In this document: positions 1 to 10,400 of the stretch, in pieces
Position numbering within the stretch: position 1 is the stretch's first letter
Layout: every line of letters begins with the position of its first letter
DNA from: Diorhabda sublineata
Lineage: Eukaryota > Arthropoda > Insecta > Coleoptera > Chrysomelidae
Reading direction: 5' to 3'
NCBI RefSeq assembly: GCF_026230105.1
Contig: NC_079477.1
Span: forward strand, 12,343,001 to 12,407,000
DNA length: 64,000 bases
Position numbers and translations under genes: made by a program
The notes under the pieces: model-generated
Databases searched by the model: none
The model's input: only the letters and a program-made list of their open reading frames with translations
Told to the model about the DNA's origin: nothing

Positions 1-160
1 ACAACAGAGAAGCCAAATGCATTACCAAAGGATAGAATTACAAGTAATTCCCCTACTCCAACCATCAATGCAAGGAAGAGACGACCTAAGACTAAAGAGA
101 AACTGATGATCAGACCTAAAATAAGTTGTTGAGGAGACCTTTTCACTGGAGAACCTCCAT
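1..160 (+). pseudogene. 3' end of a Jockey-like non-LTR retrotransposon (copy 1)
   Basis: A frame open from the left edge to about base 129, then continuing in broken form, reads RRPKTKEKLM followed after a stop by DLFTGE. The same layout, RRLKRSWPINL followed by DLLTGE, closes the better preserved reverse-transcriptase relic at 1611-2405. I infer that this is the C-terminal tail of a second copy of the same element in the same orientation. Most of the element would lie left of the window. Family placement rests on the RRLKR-plus-terminal pattern of Jockey-type elements and is moderate at best. Confidence 0.45.
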
Positions 161-1610
161 AATAATATAAGAATTGTGAATTCTGATTGTTATTAAACAA
201 ACATTAAAAAAATTGCAGTGGTAGGCAACCATTTATTTTCCAGTCATGACAATGTAAGCTCTCACACCGCTAGGTTGAAGTAGTCAGTCGAGTACACGAA
301 TCATTCAGACTTCCGTATATGGAAAGAAGGTGTTTTTGCATTCCAGATGCATGTTTTTGAGCTTGAGCTATTAGTCGAAAGGAAGAATTACTTGGAAAAT
401 TGGATTACATACATGGAAAAGTATATTAATCTTAATTAAGACTATATCAAAAACCAATAAAACTAGTTTCTATCACAAATATTGGTTTATTATGCCATAA
501 AAAATAGGAATCCTTGATTATGCAAATCCGTTTTATAATATAAATCTCAATAACAAATTTATCTTGCTAATCGTTTGAAAATATGATAACGTGTCCATTT
601 TTTAATGTTTTTGAACAATCGTATAATTTACATATGTGATAAATGCATATTTGTTTAATTTAGCAATAGGAACATTCAAATAAAAAAATACTAAACAAAC
701 ATCTAATACGTATAAAGATGGGTATGCACCAAACGTACGAGGGTGGTTTATTGGAGTAATTCTAATTTATATAACATTTTCATTGATAATGTCTGATAAA
801 AATCCATATTGGGCGGAAGAATTCTTCACAAGGAATTAACGTATATGGACTGATATTTTGAGAATCTAAATTATCGGTGAATATTTTTTTAGTTAACTGG
901 CTTTTTCCCAAATACAATAATACCTAATTTGTCCCAGCTTTATTCAGATATTCAAATTGCCAGGAATGGTTTCGATACGATACATTTGGCTATAAATTTT
1001 GAACAGAACATTTCCAAGTCGATGGTTCAGAAGAAGGGGAACAGTGAAATGACCCTCTAAGTCACTTTATATTTCTTTTAATGGAGTTATTTTGAATATA
1101 AAATCTAAAAGTCACTGGGAGAACTGACAATATTCATAACCAAATAGTGTGCACGTGGCAAGAAATATTAAACCTACCTCAACTTTGCTACAAAATGGTA
1201 GAGATAAAGTTATTATGAGGATACGTTTTTGTTAATATTGCAACTATTTCCAACTATATATATTTCGAAAACAAACAATTAGTCCTTTTTCAAACTGTTT
1301 TATTATTGTCCTCATTATATAAGTAGTAATAAAATAAATTGAATGGTCAATAGTAGCAAAGTCAGCAATCCTTAGAAAACAAAAAATATATGAAGTTAAA
1401 CATATTATTAAAAGTGTAACTAAATTTTCATACGTTTTTGTAAAAATACGAGTCAGTCAAAGTCTTAGTCAGTCACAACTTTATTTTCTGATAATTGTAA
1501 TAGCGAATTTTGATTACTATAAATTTTCGTCACTAAAAAAAATTATACTTTTTGTTAAAAATGGGTCTTTTCCCAACTTTTCTTAGATCATGGCGTAGAA
1601 TTCGAATCAA
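161..1610. other. AT-rich non-coding stretch
   Basis: No recognisable gene, structural RNA or terminal repeat was seen. The longest frames are short and carry no motif. Confidence 0.5.
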
Positions 1611-2405
1611 ATATCGGAAGTTCCACAAAGTAGCGTCCTAGGGTCAGTTCTGTACCTGACATATAATTCTGACATTCCAACCTCAAACTACACTATGACA
1701 GGCACATGTGATGAGGCTGATGACACAGTGATACTGGCTATACATGAGGTTCCCATAATAGCTTCTGCCAATCTCCAAAGCCACTTATTCCAGATCGAAG
1801 AATAGCTCGAAAGATGGAGAATAAAAATTCACGAAACAAATCCCATCATATAAAATTTATCCTAAGAAAAATCCAATGTCTTCCAGTTACAACTAATAAC
1901 CTAGTGATAACCGTAACTTCTTGTACTTGTGACTACACTTAGACTCTAAATTCAATTAGAAGGAACACCTAGCCAAGAATCGAAAGCAAATCAACCTAAA
2001 GTTCCAAGAGCTATATTAGCTACTCAGAAGAAGATCAAAATATCAAAATGCTAAATAAAATATTATTATATAAAGCAGTCATCATACCCATCTGGATCTA
2101 CGGAATAGAATTATGGGGATGTGCCAGCAAATCTACTATTGCTCTCATACAACGAGGATAATCCAAAATCCTTCAATCACTAGTGAATGCACCATGGTAC
2201 GTCACAAACAAATTGATCCATCAAGATCTCCGTATTGCAACAATACAAGAGACAGTACAAGAAAGAAGCCGTAACCACTACGGACAGCCATTCTAATCTA
2301 CTACTACAGCCACTAACACAAGAACCAAACAATAGAAGACTGAAACGAAGCTGGCCTATTAATCTCTAATAAAGTTCAGCAGACCTTCTCACTGGAGAAG
2401 TCTCA
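1611..2405 (+). pseudogene. Jockey-like non-LTR retrotransposon reverse transcriptase, C-terminal half (copy 2)
   Basis: The translation begins VPQSSVLGSVLYLTYNSDIP, the hallmark V-P-Q-G-S-V-L-G-P segment of non-LTR reverse transcriptases. About 25 residues later comes DEADDTVILA, a degenerate F-A-D-D catalytic box that keeps both aspartates. Downstream the frame is broken by stops and shifts but still shows RRLKRSWPINL and DLLTGEVSS near 2340-2400, typical of the C-terminus of Jockey-clade ORF2. The endonuclease and first half of the reverse transcriptase are missing, as usual for 5'-truncated LINE copies. It is not functional. Confidence 0.75.
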
Positions 2406-4049
2406 TCAGGACAAACCCAACACCAACCTATAGGTTCATAGCCAACAAAATATCTCTAATGAAATGTATTTCTTATTGCTGTTAAACCCTTGAAAGATGT
2501 GCAAAATAGATTAACTCTTAAAACTAGGCTGAATGCTTCCATTGGTTTAGATTCTACAACAATTCACATAATTTATTCTCTCCTCAATTCAAAAACTTGT
2601 CAATTTCATAGAAAAATCTTGTCAAACTCTGTGATGATTTCCAATTGAAAGTAACTGTAGACTTATGGATATAGACTGTATGATGAACTGAAGTTTAAAA
2701 GCTTTTTGCCTGAATTTTGTCACTTCTGATTTTGATTTCAATATTATCAAAAATTATATCCAAATGTTGTTGTGAATATTATTGACTACTTTGTCAAATA
2801 AACGACAAATGGCTTTGATAAACCAGATTTTAATTCTAAACTTTTGACATCACTAAGAAAATAGTTTCTGGGCACATTGGTGGATCTGCTGATATCAATC
2901 TGGCGTGCAAATTAACCTCGTCGTTGCTCTTGTTGCTTAAATGACTTAGCTCCAAATGAACTGAACCTTGCAATCATCGCTCACTAGTTCTTGTAGACTT
3001 TTTTTCCATTTCAACACAAGCCTACAGCATACCTTTTTTACCATTATGGCTTTTATGGTAGCTCTGATGGCTTAGAAAATTGAAATTATTGTCTTTTTAT
3101 GGTGTCGATTGAGTATCGCATGTCCACCGGCTTGGAAGACAGTAGCATGATTCCCATGTGAAAAAAATGAACTTATTCTAGAAAGTTCTCCACATAAGCC
3201 TGCTCCGGTTCAACCATCCATCCTAGAACCATCTGTTTATCAAGTGGCTGCTTTTATTTCGCAGATAGGAAAGCTGAAAATTATATTATGTAGTTTGTTT
3301 TTAGATAAATTCATATTTCATAATATCTTGCAATAATTTCATCACATCCTTTGCTTTTTTGTATAGCAGCTAGAGGGCGCTGTAGAATTCTCTTCCAGTA
3401 AACTATTTTTTATAGAGCTCCAAATTAGTGAGACTGTATAACTTGAAATAAACCATGGAACAAAACCACACATCTTAAGTGAAGATTTCATTAATGTGAA
3501 TAAGAATGGAAATTCTATTTTCGTCTTTTTTCTATAAAGTTATGAAAAATAATTTACTATAACCAAAGTGGATATCAATAATAGATTGTAGGATACTTCA
3601 TAATAATATGATATTGTGAAAATTACAAATAAAATGTCAGATCAGCTTTAAAAAATTTTATCTAAGCAACAGAATTATAATTGGCGCAGTCAGTAGGATC
3701 TCGAAAGGGTTATGGGAATTGAAATTTTGTTCGCTCGCCATTTAAACTGAAAAAAAAAAATGTTTTGTTATAATGAAGCCAATTTGAAGAAACGAAGATA
3801 TAATCGGAGCAGTTAGTAGGATTCAGTGAAAACTTATCGTTTTGATTTGAACTAAGAAAGTGGAAAATAAAAAAAACTATAAGTAGAGTAAAATACAAAA
3901 GAAAATAATTCCTTTTGAAAATTTGAGACCTACGTAACAAATGATTGATTAACAACAATTAATATGTATTTTTATACATAGTATATTCAATTGAAATTAC
4001 GACAAAATTTTCATTGTACAAAGAAAGTCGTAATAATGTGATATAAATA
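2406..4049. other. Non-coding stretch, nothing recognised
   Basis: No domain, RNA gene or clear repeat was found. A minus-strand frame at 3710-3958 is phenylalanine/leucine-rich, low in complexity and without a recognisable motif. Confidence 0.5.
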
Positions 4050-4746
4050 TACAGGGTGGTTCTAAATTCATTATGCAACATTTCAATAAAGCTGGAAACT
4101 TGGAATTCTGTATTTCGTGCACTCGCAAGAACCTAGCCACGGGTATACAGGGGTGAAATTAGCATCCCTCACTTTATTCTATATGAGAAGAGAAAAAAAT
4201 AATACCATAATTCATAACTTTTGATAAATAGAGTGGAAAACAGTAAAATATTATACGGTTCATTATAAATGCTGGAAATAACCACCTCCACCCAAAATAC
4301 ATAAACATAGCCTACGTGTCAAGGATTGGCATTCACACGTTCAGAGACTTGAGGTGTATTTCCAGTATTTAGGTACTGTGATATAATAGAACATACTCTT
4401 GAATAAAACAAAGATTTTAAATTATAATTTTATTTCATAAAGCTTCTTCTAAAAAGAAGTTTAGATATGAAATAAAGTGAGGGCTGCTAATTTCACCCTC
4501 TTATAATATAACCGAAAGGTTGGAAAAACACCTGTGGTTAGTCCTTCGCAAGTGTATGAAAATTACAGAATTTTAAGTTTCTAGCATTACATTTAAAAAA
4601 AAAAACCCTTTTTCAGCCCACCTTTGGAGGGATGATATCCCGAAATAAATGGGTTGAAGCACTTTTGTTAGAGGAAAGACCCATCTTAATTCCATAGGAG
4701 TAAACTCCTCCACAATTTTATCGCATGAATTTAGAAACACCCTATA
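4050..4746. mobile_element. Mariner-like element with long terminal inverted repeats, internally deleted
   Basis: The left end starts TACAGGGTGGTTCTAAATTC and the right end, read on the minus strand, starts TATAGGGTGTTTCTAAATTC. The match continues inward past an insertion of roughly 110 bp in the right arm. Shared landmarks are GAAATTAGCA/GCAGCCCTCACTT and TTCGTGCACTCGCAAG/TTCATACACTTGCGAAG. The arms are therefore well over 100 bp. Between them the minus strand at about 4262-4363 encodes NTPQVSERVNANP, which resembles the C-terminus of insect mariner-like transposases. TA at both borders fits Tc1/mariner insertion. The rest of the transposase is absent, so it could only have moved in trans. 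Confidence 0.7.
4262..4363 (-). pseudogene. Mariner-like transposase C-terminal remnant
   Basis: This minus-strand translation sits inside the inverted-repeat element. NTPQVSERV is close to the conserved tail that precedes the last helix of this transposase group. A stop follows within a few residues. Only about 34 codons are recognisable. Confidence 0.5.
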
Positions 4747-5566
4747 TATACAGTAGAAACTAGTTAATTCAAACTATTTTACTTTATCAATCCGGGCAAA
4801 TAGAATTCTATACATTAGCAGAGCAGAAACGGTAATAGTTACATGACCAAGAACATACATTTTTCTTTCTGTTGCTATTACAGATTTATCAACAATCTCT
4901 TTAATCCACCCTAGATCAAGGCGTTTTCTACACAGTTGAATTCTGAAAATCGAGGAATCATCTGAGGGCGAATTAGACGGAGAAGATGTTATATATTCTT
5001 GAACAAAACAACGAACGACAAATAATTTATGAATTGGCTATAAAAGAATTAAACTCATCGATTTTAGTTAATACAGTAATAATGATGATGATTAAGACTC
5101 TACTTGGCAAGAAACTTCAGTTACCACAACAATCTACTAAATAGTGATGAAAATGCGTTATACTAGATTATATTGACTTGTGGTTAGAATCAAAGGACTA
5201 AAACCAAAAATGACGACTATGATGAAGCAGACGATACTATCAACTCTAAATCTGAGTTCAGTGAAGTCAAAGACTTTATCATCAGTATTTTACTGATATT
5301 ACAATGAGTACATCTCTAGATATTATGAACTATTAAGGTATCTCTGCTAGCTAATTGTTCAAGAAATCATTGCGAAAGAAAGACAACAGAAGATGATGTC
5401 ATTTAATCAAGATTTTCATTTATACGGACGAATTAGTACCCGAATGGTTCCGGATATCTAAGTTACTACCATATTGTGATTTACATTTAGATTTTAAAAC
5501 CTCTTGAGCTATTAGATTTTATGACTAAGAAATCGAAAGCTGCAATTCCTTTTCTACACTACTAAT
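4747..5566 (-). other. 3' flank of labial
   Basis: This is the region downstream of the lab stop codon on the minus strand and should hold the 3' UTR. A single ATTAAA-type poly(A) signal candidate lies at 5402-5407, about 160 nt after the stop. No canonical AATAAA was seen here, so the transcript end is undetermined. No second gene is visible. Confidence 0.4.
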
Positions 5567-6012
5567 TCAGTTTGATTCTCGACTGTTTTCATTGCTTCCA
5601 GCAACAGACTCATTTTGTAAAGCATTAACTGCAGACGTAGGAGAATTACTACTACTTCCGGTATTCACTACAGGTTCCGGAGGTATTAGTCCCTCTTTCA
5701 TCCTCTTCTTTTGCTTCATTCTTCTATTTTGGAACCAAATTTTTACTTGGGTCTCGTTCAGTTGTAGAGCTGAAGCTATTTCTATCCTTCTTGCTCTCGT
5801 TAAATATTTGTTGAAATGAAATTCTTTTTCTAACTCAGTAAGCTGTTTATTTGTAAAATTCGTTCTGCCGGTATTTAAACAGTTGAGGTTGAGTAAACTG
5901 GAAGCATTCGAACCTAAACATGAACTTCTTGAAGCTGGATTTTGGACGTCTAATGTAATATTGTTCGCAGAGGCATTTTGGTACTCGCTTAGAGAGGAAG
6001 TTGGAAGCTTAG
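5567..6012 (-). CDS. lab: Labial, terminal homeodomain exon
   Basis: Labial (Hox1 class) is a nuclear homeodomain transcription factor for anterior head and midgut identity. The exon supplies the last 2 nt of a split codon and then 147 codons ending in TGA at 5567-5569. The homeodomain spans about residues 45-104 of the exon: R5 in GRTNFTNKQLTELEKEF, then FHFNKYLTRARRIEIA and the recognition helix QVKIWFQNRRMKQKKR with W48, Q50 and N51. The GRTNF arm, HFNKYL and KEGLIPPEP after the domain are Labial-specific. The 5' border is an acceptor (TATTTTAG, intron side 6013 upward). Residues KLPTSS right after it match the position where Labial proteins continue after the hexapeptide linker. The tail is serine/asparagine-rich. 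The reading frame has no damage, so the exon is probably functional. The hexapeptide exon is not in the window. Confidence 0.96.
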
Positions 6013-6088
6013 CTAAAATAAAAAAATTGTATTAATAAATGTAATGGGACTTATATTCATGTTATAAAGTTCTTTTAATATGAGGCAT

Positions 6089-6131
6089 ATAATAATTGTT
6101 GCCATAATAATTGTTGCCATAATAATTGTTT
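6089..6131. repeat. 15-bp tandem repeat, about 2.9 copies
   Basis: The unit ATAATAATTGTTGCC is repeated without change twice, followed by a truncated third copy. It lies about 77 bp upstream of the labial exon 2 acceptor on the transcribed strand. Confidence 0.85.
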
Positions 6132-8756
6132 ATACATTCTAAAGGAAATTAAACCAATGAAAAATATTATTGTCGATGATTGATCAGAAGCGCGGAGCAC
6201 TCAATATTACTAGTTATAAAATTCTTGCTAGTTTTTTATTCCAAAAATCAGAGGGATTGAAGGTTAAGTCATCTCTGACGAGAATACTATTGGACTTACC
6301 AACTTTGAGGATCATTTCCCAATCCCTTACTACATCTAAGTGTTGTGCAGTATGCAGTACGGAAAACCTCATTAGATCTAGAGTATCATGTATTTTATGA
6401 AATGCAATTCATAATAGACATTTATAAATATTCCATGAACATCAATTCTTTTCTATGATGATAAATTTTCTATTTGGAATAGTAGTTCACTCTTATTTCT
6501 TCTTTTTAAATACTGACATTTTGCAAGGAAGTGTTTAAAAATATATCGGTGTAACAAGCAAAGTGATGTTTTATTTTAGTAGTCAATAGCCAGTACCCAG
6601 ACAATTTTAAATTATCTTGAAAAACCAAAATTATCAAAGCAAGAAAAATTTCCTCATAATATATGATCTTTATATAAACTAATGAAATCTCTGGAGTTAA
6701 ACATATTTCAGTGGTAATCACCTTATAAATTTGAAAGTAATACACTACTTAAGATACCAACAGAGTTGTTTGTATGCTCATTTCTTTATCAATGTTAAAT
6801 TTTTTAGTGAATTAATGTGAATGGAAGGATTAACTATCCGAAATTGAGAATTCAGTTAATAATGCAGCTGCTAGATCCATGCCTAAGAAGTTTATAAGCA
6901 TATACGAAAAATTCTATGTTAATTGTAGTTAGTGTTACAAGAAAAATATTGAGCCACGCCAAGGTAATTTTAGCCTTATTATAAAAAATGACATACACCA
7001 CTAAGGTTAAAGTTAGAATTAGTTGATGTTATAAAACACAATATTAATGAAATTTGTACAAACACAGCTTTTTTAAACAAATATCCCATTTCTAGAAACC
7101 AACAAGTTCCAGTACATTGACTAAAGATATTGAAAAATATTTAAAAGGTCCAAGCATAAAACACAAAACCCCGGAATCTACAAATAATTAACAATAATAT
7201 AAGATAATTTCGATATCTGTGTTTAACATTAATCTAACAAATAGCAAGAATGCATACCATCAAACAATAATTACCTCAAATTATTATAATTTATATTTTT
7301 CGCTTAGAATACTTTCTTTCAAACTACATCTATCAAATTTTGAGTTTGTTTCTTCCAATAGTGTATTTGTTGGAATCTTTAGAAGTTAAAAATTTGTGTT
7401 CTTTTGAACAATAGAAACAATGTCGAATGAAAGTATTTTACATACGCAATTGAGGATGGAAAAATTCTTTCCAAATAGTAGCTGCATTACCTTACAATGA
7501 CACAAACACAACAAGAAATGGCTGCTCAGTCATTTGGTTAAAAAATCCCAGTCACTTGAAGTTGTATAACAGCCTTACCTAAAATTACACTGTACTGTGA
7601 GATAACAATTTAATAAATTGTGGGACTCATACTTTGTGTTTTACCTATTTTTAAATAGTTCTAATTCATCCCGCATTTGATTCAATAATGCCGTAAATGT
7701 GGACATAGTTATTCGAAATCGTACGAAAAAAATCCAAGTAGTCGTATGTTTCTAAATAATTTTTTCAATGTCTGTATATACTAGCAGTTATAGCTGTTTG
7801 ATCAAATTAAAAAGAATATTTTCATCTATATGTACCTATATATACTAGATCCGACGAATAATAGACATTGATCGATGATACGGTATCAATTGTGTTCATT
7901 GAATTTTGTCATTTTCAATAAAATTCACATATTTTTCTATGTTTTACATGAATTTGTTTGATATAATATCCCTATAATACTAATAAAATAATAAAGTGTC
8001 ATTTGATATGAAAAATAAATACGTCGGAAATAGTGATGTATTAAAGTTCAAGTGAACATTGAGGGTAAGACGCTCGCAGTTTTCCGAATAAGGTCAGTTT
8101 TCCACGAATACTTTAAGGTTTTATAAATACGGCTAATAATTTTTCAAAAAAATGAATATAAGAAGTAGTAATGTAAAATCACCTTTCGTTATCACATAAA
8201 CAGTGATAAACTAATAATAATTAAAACTTGACATTCATGTTTGTCTAAGTGCTATAAAAGTGACATTTTTAATGACTGTCCAAAGTGTTTTGAGTAATGT
8301 GTGAAAATATTTTCTTATGACCGATATATTCAAATAGTTTTAAATAGATTAATGTTGATAGGAAAGTTAATATTTTCATTACCAAAGCGAAATTAGAATT
8401 GACGTTTTTGTCTTAAAATTACAATTATGTGTGAAAAACTTGAAACGGGGCAAGAGGCAAGTCGAAAGATTTCTTGATATTGCAACTTCAAGAGCAACAA
8501 CGTTACACTAAAACTCTTCTGCAGCTTTCACAAATATTGAAAGCAATTCTGAAGTTATTAATTTCAGTAATTTTCATTCTTTGTTCCATAAGTCTTAAAA
8601 CAAGTCTTCTGGCACAGTAACGATTAACTCTAAGAATGAAGCTGCTCAAAAATTAAGATCAAATAATTGTCAGAACACAAGTGTGTCTACCTAAGTTATT
8701 CTTGATGCATGGTCCAAAAGTTAAAATGCAAAATGCAACCATCAAATATCAATTTT
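6132..8756. other. Labial intron, no gene seen
   Basis: AT-rich sequence without recognisable coding, RNA or repeat structure. The minus strand at about 6205-6400 is open for some 60 codons but matches no domain I know. Confidence 0.45.
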
Positions 8757-9991
8757 TTAAAGCAGTATACGATTAAAGTATCTTTATTTCTCACAATTCC
8801 GAAAAATTTTATGAATTAAAGTTGTTTTGAATTAAAAGTTATATTCAAATATGCAATTACAGCCAATTATCATGAAAATTCGGGTTCTGTGATTATTTAC
8901 CAATCATTCCGTATTAATTATTTTGGCTGGATACAATTTATTTCTCTTACCTTGTAACCTTTCTATTTATTACTGTTTTTGAACAACTTTAAAATTTACA
9001 TACGTGTTGAATGCACAATAATTATTCATTGTAGAAATTGAAATATCTATACAAAGATTATTTAGTAAACAGAAACAAACATAATTTAATTTTAATTCAA
9101 TGTCCTACAGCTTCGACATATCCATTGTTTTTTTGTCAAACTCTTGTAATACTTAACGTATTATATTTGTAATAATTTTTTGGCATTCATCAGAAATAAT
9201 CCTCTTCAAATGGTCTACATCATCAAATGGTCCTCGCTGATAAACCTGCCGGTTTTTATTACAAAGTTTGGATTACTGTTAGACCACCATCCAACTCTTC
9301 TTGGATCAGAGCGCAGAATTCAAAACGAATATCGTAATCCCTTGGTAGTAACGTGTGTACAAATTGCAGTTTGTATGCATGATATTTATTACCTTTCAAA
9401 ATATTTGCCACTGTATCTTTACTTACTGAAGTAGTTTGGATTGTACCCTTGTACCCTTTTTCTTAATAAAACTTTTGGGTATTCTACAACAAAAAGCATC
9501 ACTTCAAATTAAGTATCTTCATTCGCAACCCGTTTTCGGCGTTTATTCTTAAATTTATTTTCTATACTTCCACTATCCTCAAATTTATTTAAAATTTTTG
9601 CAACTGCTGAATGCCTAATATTTCTATGCGGATGTCTATTATTAAAAATATTTGTGGCCTCTCTATGTGTTTTGTAATTGCCTCTAACAATTAACCTAAG
9701 TTCTAGTTTTTCCTCACGATTTAGTGAATTTGCAATTTTTATTGACATTCACCGTCACATACTTCATGTCAGGACATCCTAGATTGCGTTAAATTTGATC
9801 TCGCCAGAATAATTAATACGGAATGATTAGTAAATTATCACAAAACCTGGGGTTTCATAATAAATTGCTGTGATTGGATATTTGAATATAACTTTTCGTT
9901 CAAAACAACTTTTTCTGAATTGTAAAAAATAAACATACTTTAATGTTGCACAAAATTCAAATTTTTTGACAAATCTCATATACTGCTTTAC
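8757..9991 (-). mobile_element. Mariner-like element with about 190-bp inverted repeats, transposase on minus strand
   Basis: The left arm (8757-8942) and the reverse complement of the right arm (about 9788-9991) align almost throughout. Shared stretches include AATCATTCCGTATTAATTAT and AGTTATATTCAAATAT. The left arm lacks about 35 bp present in the right. The minus strand between them starts a transposase at 9748 just inside the right arm. The element is about 1.2 kb, shorter than needed for a full transposase of this type, and the central catalytic part is missing. The outer borders are approximate because no clean TA duplication could be fixed. Confidence 0.7.
9080..9748 (-). pseudogene. 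Mariner-like transposase, N-terminal DNA-binding part plus fragments
   Basis: The frame opens MSIKIANSLNREEKLELRLI and continues with helix-turn-helix features: REATNIFNNRHPHRNIRHSA, then VAKILNKFEDSGSIENKF. This is the DNA-binding region common to a large insect mariner-like group. It stops at 9509. In another frame further left (about 9290-9420) the minus strand reads SVSKDTVANILKGNKYHAYK and LLPRDYDIRFEFCALIQEEL, the second helix-turn-helix and the start of the catalytic domain. A DHLKRIISDECQKI-like tail follows near 9190. The DDE/D core is deleted. Several shifts and stops mean no active enzyme. Confidence 0.7.
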
Positions 9992-10069
9992 TACTACTGC
10001 AGAACTTTTTATCAACAATAACTTTATTTCATAAAACTACTACTGTTGTAGTTTGCTAAATGAACGTAG

Positions 10070-10400
10070 AAAAAAACGTTGAGTTTCATTCGGATTTCAT
10101 GCTGTGTTAATAATTGAACATTCGCTTCGTGCGCGAATAACTTTTGTTGGATTTGGGTCGTCTTCAAAGACCTCGATTGTTGTTTAGTTTCAGATTCATA
10201 TGCACAGATCCATGTTTTCCCGCCTGTCATGATCATATTGACTTGTCTTGAAGTACCACGATTGGATTTTTTAAGCATTTCTTTGCACCAATCGCCACAA
10301 AATCTTTTAAGCGATTGTCAAATTATGCAGTATTCAACGCGAACAAATCTTTTTGACAGTGAAATGTTCATGTAATATTGAATGTATGCGAGTAGAGCTC
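10070..10400 (-). pseudogene. Mariner transposase fragment
   Basis: Reading leftwards from about 10400, the minus strand gives TRIHSILHEHFTVKKICSR, then MLKKSNRGTSRQVNMIMTGG and TWICAYESETKQQ, the classical mariner path (ILHEHL...KKICSRWIPHNLT...MLKKYDRGASK...IVTGDESWIYAYEPETKQQS). The catalytic D of TGDESW is replaced by G in TGGKTW. Stops and frameshifts occur in the linker. It lies immediately right of the long-inverted-repeat element. A related copy, same strand, is at 31860-32450. Confidence 0.85.

Noticed and set aside
6175..6185. TGATTGATCA as a Labial/Exd autoregulatory site
   Set aside because: Such motifs recur by chance in this AT-rich window (for example near 3942 and 52331), and no cluster of cofactor sites was seen.
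6170..6400. Open frames on both strands beside the labial exon, considered as an extra lab exon
   Set aside because: The minus translation (RDWEMILKVGKSNSILVRDD) has no Labial, hexapeptide or other known feature, although a GTAAGT lies within it.
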